Both the position numbers and the translations under genes were made by a program. A stretch of DNA of 46,920 nucleotides. Origin: a virus. Numbering within the stretch: the stretch's first letter is position 1; the number at the start of each line of letters is the position of its first letter. Positions 21,250-31,600 of this stretch are shown here, one piece after another. The notes beneath the pieces were generated by a model. That model was not told where the DNA came from. It searched no databases and worked only from the letters and a program-made list of their open reading frames with translations. The stretch covers positions 1-46,920 of IMG/VR virus record IMGVR_UViG_3300005962_000016; one strand, 5' to 3'.

Positions 21250-24200
21250 CTACCTCCTCAGAGTAATTCTGAATGCTCCTTGCCCCTTTACTTTAAACGT
21301 GTTTTTCTCCCACTTAAGTGTAATAGGATCTAAGAAGTATGTGGAATTAGCGTTGGCATTAATATTTGAACTATTCTTATATACTACTGATTTTTGTGGA
21401 TTGACTTCTAATAAGTCTGTCCCTGAGAGGGATGTTGTAATAGATATTCCTTCTTCTTTAGGGGCTACATAATTTGTATCAGTTCCTTCAACAAGAACTA
21501 AATTTTTCCAGTAAGTATTTGCAGGTGAGGAACCGGCAATTCGTAAGGTAATTACACAATGTGAGTATTTTGGCGTGAAAGAGAAAGAATATCGTTTATA
21601 GGATGTTGCAGATGGGTTAAAGATATAATATTTGTCATAGTTCCCGGTATAAGAGGATAGTGGAGTAGAAAAATCAGGCTCATAATAATAGATACCCACA
21701 TGACAAGAAACAGATGATTTTAAATCAAAGCTCATTGTGTAGGTTGTATTAGGCTTAAGTATTACTTTTTGTCCTTTCCCATGATGTGCAGCTGAATAAT
21801 TTCTGACCAATATTGCCTGTTCCTTGGCGTCGTATACATTGTCATATGTGTAAAGAAGTCCAGTCCCAAAGTTCCACTCAGGTATAGGTTGCATATGAGT
21901 TCCTATAGGCAGTGGATTATCAAATAAATTCTTATTGCGTCTTATTATTGTTATGTTCTTTGCATACTTATGTTTTACTTTTAGTCTTACGTAATCTGTC
22001 TCAATCTCGGCAGGGTTAGTGCCGTCTGACGGAGATTGAGAACGAACCATAACATAGATTTTGTTGTCTGGAGAGACGTATTGAGACAAATTGGAGGTAA
22101 GAGTTGCTTTAAACGGTGCATAGTAATCGAGAGTTCCATCAAAATCTGCATAGTAGACTGTATATGCATCAATTTGTGGTGGTTTTGTTAAATCTTCTGT
22201 GCTTTCGTCTGCTCTGTTGAGGATTTGGAGATGAGAAAGCATATGAGCAAGATAAAAGTAATAACTTGTAAGTTTATAAGGTATTCTTGGGCTTGATGGT
22301 TGGATTTGGCAAGCTAATGTATTATCCACGTATAGTTTATAGTATGTTCCGTCATAGACAAATTTGAGAAAATACCATTTATCTTTAGAGAAAGTAGATG
22401 TTGAGGTTATAGTGCTCAGTGTTCCCGAGGTGTTATAATAACCAATAAATGCTTTGTATGGAGCAGAATAATGAAACCCAAAATAAAGAGAAGAGGAATC
22501 ACTTTTATCATTAAACCATAAAAGATTATAATTTCCCCCAGAGAAAGGTTTCATCCAAACTTTTATTGTGAACGGTTTACTCATATCTATGAATTGCCCT
22601 ATAAGCAGACTTACAGTATCCATAGACTTACTACTTTCTACATATGATTTTAGACAACTTACACAAGAGCCTGTTCCTGAATATTGCACCATCACTGCAT
22701 TGTCAATATAAACTGTCTTTCCGGGTTGAACTTTTATACCAAAATAATTATTAGTAGATGCTACAGTTGTATACTCATAAGAGCATCTATACCATCCATT
22801 TAAGAGCGGTTCTATATAATTAAAATCTACCTCTGAGCTGTTTACATAAGCTCTTACTATTGTGTTGTCTATTGGTGACAAGTCTGATGCTTTTACGTAG
22901 AATTGAATTGAGGCTTTATATCCTGCTGTTCCTTTTTGCTGATAAAGTATTACACCGTTATTTCCTCCATTTACTACACAGCCTTTTGAACCTGAGTAGA
23001 ATTGACCTGCTGTACTTGTTATACTTGCTGTTCCTGTTCCGCTGAGGGGGTTTATTGACCAGCCTGATAAATTACCTGTTTCAAATCCTGAATTATCAAA
23101 TAAATTGGTATAGCCTCTTTCTAACATCAATGCTTTTCCAGTTTGCCCTTTTCTCCATTCGAGTGCAGTATCTCCTTCATTAATCATTAGCCCATCGGCA
23201 TAGAAAATGATATTCTGCTGAGATGTCGTATAGACTTTTAAAGATGCCTTAAAGCCCTGATTTGAGAAAGTTCTTGTAATAGATACCCTCTGCCATGAGG
23301 AAGTAAGAGTAATTGCAGAGGAGACTGTTGAACCTATTAGAGTATTGTCTGCTTTTCTTTCCTCAATTGCTAAATATACTGTTCCACTACCTTTTAAATA
23401 GACACTTGCTGTATAGGTTCTACCTGCAAAAACATTAACGGAGTTTGTATAAAATCCTTGTCCAGTTGCTGTTCCATCGCAAATTACTCTTAAGCTTGCC
23501 TGTCCTTCCCAGCATGTTGTAGTATCTCTTAATAATAAAGTTCCACTTGCTGTTGTAGCAAAACCAGTTATATCAGTTTCAACATTAGATTGATTTTCAG
23601 TTAAGTAGTTGAAAAATCTTCCTGCTTCAAATCGTGGAACGTTTCCTGTGACTTTAGTTCCATCTAACTGATATGCATCACTACCTCGTGTGAAATCAAA
23701 TCCACTCATCTCTTGACCTGTTGCGGGGAGAGAAACCCACGAAGAACCATTCCATATATAGTGGAGAGCTGAGTTTCTTTCTCCTGAGTTCTGTCCTTTT
23801 GCTCTACCTCTCCATTCATAAGTTATTTGGGTTAAGTTGTTCTTTACTACGTTTACATCAGTGTCTATTCCACTTAAATCAAAGGTAAACATTTGATATG
23901 GGTAATAACCTGATGTTGTTGTTGTAGTCTTAACACCTAAATTTTCACTTATAGAAAGAGAGAAATAGTCAGATATTTCTCCCCATGAGCCATCTGAGGG
24001 AGAAACCGAAGATGTTCCTGTTCTTGTCTTGATTATGTGTTTGTTTTCTACTGTTGAGCCTACTACTTTCCCTTTGTAATCGTTGCAATAGCTTTTTTCA
24101 AGTGGCTCAACATAAATTATAGGCTTTGTCTCTGCATATCCTGTGTAGTCAAAAGATTGTATAAAGTCTGGTATAAATCCAATTAAGGTGATTTGATATC

Positions 24201-25125
24201 CTTGAGAGCTTGCGTTCTTTTGGTCTGATGTTCTTATTTTTAAAACATGCTCTCCTTCTGAAAGACCAGACACACTAAAGAGCGGGGCAACAGTCCAAGA
24301 GGATGAATAACAATCTACACTTGTCTCACTTCCACCATCTACTGAATAATACAAAATGCCATGGTCAAATGATTTTAACCCCACAACAGTAATTCCTGTC
24401 CCATTAAATGTAAACTCTACATATTCAGAATTTGATACTGGGGTGAATGAGATATTGTCAAACCAGACGTATCCATCTCCACCTGTATAATACATGAATG
24501 CAAATTGAATATAGTAAACATCTTGAGGAATAGTAATTGAATAGTTTTTATTAATCCAAGACCCACTGGTAGTAGTTCCAATTATATATTGAGCTTGATA
24601 ACTTGGGGAATAAGTAAATTCTTGAATAATTTTATTTTGTGTAATGTTGCTTATGTTTTTGTCGTATAGTCTAAATAAAACTATAAACTGCGATGATGAG
24701 TTTGTAGAATAAACATAAAAATTCAGATTGTAAGTTTTTCTCGGAACTACTCTGTGCAAGACTTTCTCGGCTATACCGTATCCAGCTGAGCTTCCATCTC
24801 CACATTTAACTGAATAAGTTCCTGTCTTTTTATATGTGCTGTCTCTTGTTGCTGTTGCTGTTGTATAGTTCCAGTTAGCAACATTGGCATAATTCCAGTT
24901 CTCAGTTAATGAACTTTGCTCAAATTCTCCATCTATGATTAAATCATTTGATATTGCAACTCCGTTGAAAAAGCCGGGATGTTTAATTGTTGCCCAGTCT
25001 CCTGAGATATAGATATGAGGGCAGTAAGAAGGAGAATGAACAGGAGAAGAAAAGCATTCTGAGTTTTTGTCATGGTCTGCATTATTATCGTATGAATAAT
25101 AAACTGGAAATACAATATCAGCCAT
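21250..25125 (-). CDS. Tail adhesin with repeated sugar-binding modules, 1291 aa
   Basis: Mosaic of beta-sandwich modules. A CBM4/9-like jelly roll lies at about 60-230 and an NPCBM/carbohydrate-binding-like domain at about 235-320. Further CBM4/9-like domains lie at about 530-660 and 670-790. A LamG/concanavalin-like domain is at about 810-930 and a last CBM-like module at about 1110-1240. Such proteins let phages bind cell-surface polysaccharides. No catalytic residues are evident. ATG 25123-25125 after GGGAGGAAGTGGAAA. The repeated domains suggest internal duplication and fast evolution of host range. Confidence 0.8.
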   Translation of the reverse strand: MADIVFPVYYSYDNNADHDKNSECFSSPVHSPSYCPHIYISGDWATIKHPGFFNGVAISNDLIIDGEFEQSSLTENWNYANVANWNYTTATATRDSTYKKTGTYSVKCGDGSSAGYGIAEKVLHRVVPRKTYNLNFYVYSTNSSSQFIVLFRLYDKNISNITQNKIIQEFTYSPSYQAQYIIGTTTSGSWINKNYSITIPQDVYYIQFAFMYYTGGDGYVWFDNISFTPVSNSEYVEFTFNGTGITVVGLKSFDHGILYYSVDGGSETSVDCYSSSWTVAPLFSVSGLSEGEHVLKIRTSDQKNASSQGYQITLIGFIPDFIQSFDYTGYAETKPIIYVEPLEKSYCNDYKGKVVGSTVENKHIIKTRTGTSSVSPSDGSWGEISDYFSLSISENLGVKTTTTTSGYYPYQMFTFDLSGIDTDVNVVKNNLTQITYEWRGRAKGQNSGERNSALHYIWNGSSWVSLPATGQEMSGFDFTRGSDAYQLDGTKVTGNVPRFEAGRFFNYLTENQSNVETDITGFATTASGTLLLRDTTTCWEGQASLRVICDGTATGQGFYTNSVNVFAGRTYTASVYLKGSGTVYLAIEERKADNTLIGSTVSSAITLTSSWQRVSITRTFSNQGFKASLKVYTTSQQNIIFYADGLMINEGDTALEWRKGQTGKALMLERGYTNLFDNSGFETGNLSGWSINPLSGTGTASITSTAGQFYSGSKGCVVNGGNNGVILYQQKGTAGYKASIQFYVKASDLSPIDNTIVRAYVNSSEVDFNYIEPLLNGWYRCSYEYTTVASTNNYFGIKVQPGKTVYIDNAVMVQYSGTGSCVSCLKSYVESSKSMDTVSLLIGQFIDMSKPFTIKVWMKPFSGGNYNLLWFNDKSDSSSLYFGFHYSAPYKAFIGYYNTSGTLSTITSTSTFSKDKWYFLKFVYDGTYYKLYVDNTLACQIQPSSPRIPYKLTSYYFYLAHMLSHLQILNRADESTEDLTKPPQIDAYTVYYADFDGTLDYYAPFKATLTSNLSQYVSPDNKIYVMVRSQSPSDGTNPAEIETDYVRLKVKHKYAKNITIIRRNKNLFDNPLPIGTHMQPIPEWNFGTGLLYTYDNVYDAKEQAILVRNYSAAHHGKGQKVILKPNTTYTMSFDLKSSVSCHVGIYYYEPDFSTPLSSYTGNYDKYYIFNPSATSYKRYSFSFTPKYSHCVITLRIAGSSPANTYWKNLVLVEGTDTNYVAPKEEGISITTSLSGTDLLEVNPQKSVVYKNSSNINANANSTYFLDPITLKWEKNTFKVKGQGAFRITLRR

Positions 25126-25684
25126 TTTCCACTTCCTCCCAAACAGGATATAAGACAGTAAGGGTTAAACTAAACTTCCAGCCTCTGTAGCCTACTTCAG
25201 GCATTACTGAGAAATTTAAGTCCTCTCTTAAGCCACGTATCTCCCATATTTTTGTTGTGTCGCTATCCATGTCTGTGTATACTTTTCTTACATAAAGAGC
25301 TGGAACATCTCTTTGTTTTTGGGCAGATAGTTTTATGTCTAAGCCCCCGGTATCTAAGGGATACTTGGTTATAATTTCTAAATAGTATTTGAATTTCTCA
25401 GCTTCTCTTATTGTTTTGCCTATGATGCTTCCTTCAATACTGAATTTTCTTGGTCTTTCCTTGTATTTGTCTATGTCAACTCTCCCTCCGGGATAATAAA
25501 TGGGCTCAAAGATAACAAGATTTAGTGAAGAACTATCGCTTATACTTGATAATACTACTGTTGTCATCTGGTCAAAATTAATCTCGGCGGGGCTGAGATA
25601 AGGATCATTCTCTATCCCATAAAAGGGGTTAGGAATTTTTGTGAGAGCACTATTGCCTATTACATAGTAGATCTTGTCAGCCAT
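25118..25684 (-). CDS. Distal tail protein (Dit-like), 188 aa
   Basis: Beta-rich protein directly after the tape measure, the standard position of Dit. Visible features: an extended N-terminal region, and a C-terminal EIRGLREDLNFSVMP...LTVLYPVWE strand set like siphovirus Dit proteins. Forms the hub linking tail tube and tip. ATG 25682-25684 after AAGGGGTGGCTAATAA. Overlaps the adhesin gene by eight bases. Confidence 0.75.
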   Translation of the reverse strand: MADKIYYVIGNSALTKIPNPFYGIENDPYLSPAEINFDQMTTVVLSSISDSSSLNLVIFEPIYYPGGRVDIDKYKERPRKFSIEGSIIGKTIREAEKFKYYLEIITKYPLDTGGLDIKLSAQKQRDVPALYVRKVYTDMDSDTTKIWEIRGLREDLNFSVMPEVGYRGWKFSLTLTVLYPVWEEVENG

Positions 25685-25687
25685 TTA

Positions 25688-28600
25688 TTAGCCACCCCTT
25701 GCATACTTTAAATTATTAACTTTCACACCTACTTGGTAAATAACTTGGTCAACAATCTTATTGATATCAATATCAGTTACTTCATCTACATATATGTTCA
25801 AGTTATTTATGGTAATTTCCCTTGAGAAAGCTGTATTTGAGACCGTTCCACCCGCAGTAGCGGGAGCAGGAGCAGGGTTTGTTCCTACAAGAGCATCTCT
25901 TATCTCCTTGAGATAGCTGTTCATCTGTTGGAAATAAGATGGAAGCAGATTTAAGGAATTCAAGGGAGCAAGAAGTTGCTTAAATCCCTCAAGAGCATTT
26001 CCAGTTAAGTTTGCTATTGATATGGGTTGGTCTTTCTTCTTATCAGTTTCTTCTACTGATTGAGCCTCTCCTGTTGATTTATACATCTCATCTGCAGCTT
26101 GGCTCATTGCGTTTGCTGCATTTATTAGCTTCTGCCCTATTCCACCAAGAAGCCAATCGAGGGGCTTCAAGAGGTATCCTATTCCTTTAATTACGAATGA
26201 TAAGGCTTTTGTAAAAGCAAATATTACAGGTTTGAGAACAGTATTCCAGTAGGCTAAGAATATTTTCCCAATTAGCGTAATGATCATGCCAATAATCTCA
26301 GCCAACACTTTAAAGAGAGGCACAAAGGGCTTTAATACATCCATGAAGACTTTTAAGACATTAGCAAGAATTTGAAGTATAGGAATGATTATAGGCTTAA
26401 GAATTGCTTTTCCTATCTGTATAAAGTCCTTAAGAAATCCCTCGTAAACATCTGAAAACATTCCAGCCAATTCCCCTAATACTGCAACAAGCCCTTGGGA
26501 AATAAAGCCACCAATGAAGGATCCAAGAGGTCCTCCCATCAATCCTCCTATTAAATCTACTGTTCCTGCTTTTATAAAACCGCCTACTTGTGCTGCAGCT
26601 TTTCCTATTGGGGTTTCCTTAAAGAATTTATCCCATATTCCTTTTACTTTATCGAGCATAGAAGCTATGCTATCTCTTACACTTTCTATGGTGATATCTT
26701 TCTGGAGGGAAGTCCCGGGGAAGAGAGTAATAAGTTTTGTAGATAGGAATTCTCTGATTACTTTTTCGTCTATACCTAATATCTTACCCAATTTACCAGC
26801 CAAATCAGTTGGTTCCTTATATAATCTAAATTCCTCTTTATCTTTTCCTAACATCTTACCTACTGTCTCGGATAGAGTAGCTGGCAACTTAATACTAAGC
26901 TCTTCTTTGTTTAGACCTAACATATCTTTCAGCTGTCCAGTTACATTTTCAAGCTCATAAGAAGGAGTTAATAAAAGCTTTACACTTTTAATTATGTTAT
27001 CAGTGCCGCTTCTTAATAGCACAAAGAACAATCTAAATCCATCTATTGTAGCTTGTATTTTTTCGGGACCTACTATTTGCTTCATTACATCTGCTATTCC
27101 ATTAGCCATATCTACAAGCTTACCTGTTATTTTCCCTATATATCCTTCTTCAGGGAACACCATATTGGCTATTTTCTCGCCTGCAAGTGCCTCTGTTATT
27201 GCGTTTCCTATAGCATTTGCTGTTTCTTCCCAATTCTTAGGATCAGTAAGAGCTTTGAATGCTTCTCTCTCTTTTGTCCCTTCAGTCCAGAAATTCAACA
27301 TTCTAAGTGCAAAATTAGAAATGGGCTGTAATATGCCTTTGTCAATTATTGGTGTAATGCTGTTCCATATGTTGTTAAGCTCTTGTGTGGGAGCTTTATC
27401 TTTTCTGCCTCCAAGTAGCCAGAGGGCTATATTTGCAAAGCTTTTAGCTAAGTTATCTATGTTTTCTTTGAAATCTTTCATAAATGTGTCTACAAGACCT
27501 TCTTGGAAGGCTTTCCTAAAGTAGTCTGCTATATCCATCGCAGCACCCTTGAAGTCTCCTTGAGACCAATCATTCATGGCTTGGAGAAGGGTGTTCTTGG
27601 CATCTACAAGCCATTTATTGGCAACTTGATTAACTTTGTTTTGGGTCTCTACTAAGTTGTTTAGTTTATTGTTTAATTTGTCAATTCCTTGATAGTATAT
27701 TTCTGCTGTTGTATCTAATCCATTTATAAGCTCTGTTAAGACGCTCTCAAGCTCTTTAAACACATCAGCTTTGTTTTCGCTCTTCTGCCACTCCTCTAAG
27801 CGACTTAGTATTTTTTTCCTTGTTTCTTCAGATATTTCTTCAGTTACTTCTTTAGAATTCAAAATGTCCTGTAGGTTTTGAGGGTTTTTCCCCGATCGTA
27901 TCATTTCAAGAGCTTGTTGTAATTGAATACTTAATCCTTTAGCCTTTTGATATTGCTTTATGTATTCTCCAATTGCTTTGGATACATTACTGTTATCCTT
28001 AAGTAGATCACTAATAGAGGTGTTGTATTCCTGCATTTTTTCTATATATTCTTTGGTTATAATTCTTCCTTCTTGGAAATCTTTTTCAGTGTTCTCAATA
28101 GACTTAATAAGGTTGTCCATTTGCTTATTTACGTTGTTAAAATTAAGTGGTTCTTTTGAGCCTATTTGGAAATAATCGGTGAGGCTTTTTAAAAAGCCTT
28201 TGCCAGATTGAACTTCACTTAAAGACGAGAACATAACTTTTATGAAAGAGTCAACAAATTCAGGTGGTAGTTTGAGGTCTGTTTTAGATGGTATTTGAGC
28301 AGAGACAATCTTTTCTAAATATCTATTCTTTTGATCTTCTTTTACTCTTTGTTCTAAAGTGTTTCGAATTTGGGGCAGATACTTATTTGCTGTTTGTATA
28401 CTCTTGTTGATTTTATCGAGGGCTCCTTCGCCTGCCAAGGCATCTACTGCCTCTCCTAAGGCTTGGAGCCCAGATACATTTACTTTTATTTCTTTACCCG
28501 TTAGAATATTTTTCACTTTGTATTCTACATTTTTATTAAAATACTTCTTTAACTCTTCCCAGAGTTTGTTTGCTGATATATTCCCCTTATGGTATTCCTC

Positions 28601-31600
28601 AAAGGCTTTCATAACATTTTCGTATAATTTTTGTTTATCGGTATTATGTATTAAAAAGTCTTTTAGTTGTGTTAAACCCCTTTTATTCATATAACTCTCA
28701 AAGCCGCTAAGTTCCTGAGCAGTAATAATTCCGCCTCTTGATTGTTTAAAAACAATTTCAAATTCTGTTAAAAATCTTTTTAAGGCATCTTGCCCTTCTT
28801 TGCCTTCTTTTAATAGAGGTCCTAAATTAGAAAGAGCAGTATATTGAGAAGAATATAATAAGTCCCAATTTATATCTAAGGCTGGCTTTTTACTTTCTTG
28901 TTGGAGGAGTTTAAGAAAGTCTTGTCTTGCATTTCTTAGGTTTTTATCATCTGTTTCTACGATCTCTAATATTTTTTGAACTTTAGAGGGTCTATTTAAT
29001 ATTGATATCTGGTTTTGAGCAGATCCTTTTATATTCGAGAGATGTTTTTCTATTATGTCTAATACCTTTAGACCTTGTATAAATGATATTCTTATGCTTT
29101 CTAACAGCGTTGTTTGCCTTTTTACTTCAGGGATTTCTATTTTTCTGTCTATATCTATTTTCTTTGGTAAATCTCTTATTGCATTTTTCCATCTTTCTAT
29201 TGCCGCTAAGATACCAGTCCTGAAGGCATTTCCAGCATTAATAAGTATGCTTCCAAGAGCTTGTACCCAGTCCTCAAGATTTTCTACTGTGCCTCCTACT
29301 ATTCCGCCTTCTGCATAACCTACAACTCCTAACTTCTTTCCAGTCTCAATCCAAAGCTGGAGTGCTCTTTTCCTTCTATGAGAAGATAACGGAATAATTG
29401 CTTCAGGTCCCTCTTCACCCACAAGAGCAAGATGAGGTTGTGTTGTTATTGTTCCTGTTGCGTGTGCATTACTGAATGCCGAACTAATTACACTGATAAA
29501 TTCTCTTTGAGCGGATATTGCAGAGATCTGTTGTCTTGCCCAATCTGTAAGCTGACTTAATAATTTCCCTGACATTAAGTTGCCAAAGAATGTATCTATA
29601 AATCCATAAACAGGTGCAAAAACACTCTGGAAGAAATTACCAATTTCAGACTTAGCCACAGCTCCGATAGTGTCAAAGAAGCCTTTACCAAGCCTCTGCA
29701 AAAAGCTTTGAGGATAATCCATGCCCCATAACTTTTCAAACGAGTTAATAAGCTTGTCAATTATTGATGTGAAAGAATTAGTAAGAGTATTTTGGAAGTT
29801 ATTTATTACTCCTTTAATAGATTGCAAAATGTAAGGAGGAATTTGCTGTAGATAGCCAAGAATATCTTGGAAACCAAAAGGCATTTTGCCAGTAGCTGAA
29901 AGAGCTAATCTTTGTCCTATACTATAAGCCCAACTGTCAACTATACTACCTATACCTTTTATCATTTGAGGAATAGAGTTGAATACGTTAACTATTCCTT
30001 GCCCTATATTTTTAATATCGCTTAGTATGTTAGGAACTTCATCTTTCATTCCTTCTCTATAGGCTCTTAGGAAGTCAGCCCCCCAGTATTCTAAATTTGC
30101 AAGAGGTCCCTTTACAGCAGGAGAATGACCACCACCAAAGTATTGGAAGAGCTCTTCAGCAATTTCTAAGGCTACTTTTCTTGCATATGGGAAGCCCATC
30201 TTCATACCTTCTGCGTATGAGTCCATAAAGTCTTCTCCAGCATTTCTTGCTAAATCAGAGAAGGTTTTAAATGCCTCCTGCATATCTTTTAAGAAATCAG
30301 ATGATCCTTTAGAGGCTTCCCTAAAGGCTCTGCCTACTCCAAGAAGTTGAGGCAAGAAGAGCCCCAGCAAGGTGAGAAGACCTACAATAATAAGTGCTAC
30401 AGGTCCCATAGATACGCCAAATACAGTTACAGCACCTGCTGCTCCCATGAAAACATTTTTTAAAGCCATCAATACTCCTTGCAGGACTATAAAGGCTCTC
30501 ATTACTCCTGCTACAAGAAGTAGCGAGGTAGCTGCTACAACTGCTACTTTAGCTATTACAAAGAGAACACCAATTATTATTCCTCCAACGCCCCTAAATG
30601 CACTCCCAAGTTTAGTGAAAGCAACTGCATAATCCCTTATCCAGTTGATTAATGGTATGAAAACGCCAGCAGCTCCAACTATCATCTGCTTTGTAAAGCC
30701 TTCCCATGCAAAACGCATATCATTTAAGGCTTCCATTAATCTGGTAGCTGTTGCTTGTTCACCTTCGTCATATATTAACCCGAATATCTTAGCTTTGTTT
30801 AAGCGTTCTGTTATTTTATCGATATTCTCTGTTAAGAAGAGAGCAAGTTTTGTATTTTCACGACCAAATATCTTAGTTAGGTAAGCACTGATCTGAGCTG
30901 AAGAAACTCCTGCCTCTTTTAAGGCTTGAATACGTGCTATGAGTTGACCTAAGATCTCTTCAAATGGGAGCATTTCCCCATTAACATCAGTAACTTGTAT
31001 CCCTAACTCTTTTAGGGCTCTAACACCTACTCCACTTCCCTGAGCTGCATCGTAAACCTTACGAGATAAAACTGCTAAAGATGTAGCAAAGTGATCAATG
31101 CTTTCATTGGAGTAGGCAAGAGCTACTCTCAAGGCTTGAACATTTTGAATAGACATTCCTAATCTTTCTGCAAACCATTGTGTTTCCAAACCGTACTGGG
31201 CTACACTATGGAAGGCTTGCCCAATACCAGACACTATAGGTCTAAATGCCATGAGCATTGAAAAACCAGTCCACATTAATTGGTAAGCAGCCCTATTAAG
31301 ATCCTTATATTGACCAAAAAGATCATTGAAAAAGCTGGGCTTTTGAGTAGATGCTAACTTAGAACGAAATATGTCTCCTACAGTAAGTAAGTTCCCTTCT
31401 AAGTCAGTGATTGCTTTACTTAAGTCTTTTGTTTCATTTTCATATACTCTTAGCTCTGCCCCTGAATCTCGTATTAGCCTACCATAATCCTGGAGAGAGC
31501 GAGCAAGCCTTTTATTATATTCAGGATGTATTGCTATTTCGTGCCCAAGAGCTTCTAATCTTATTCCAAATTCTTCTACGTTATTAGCTACTAACTTTAT

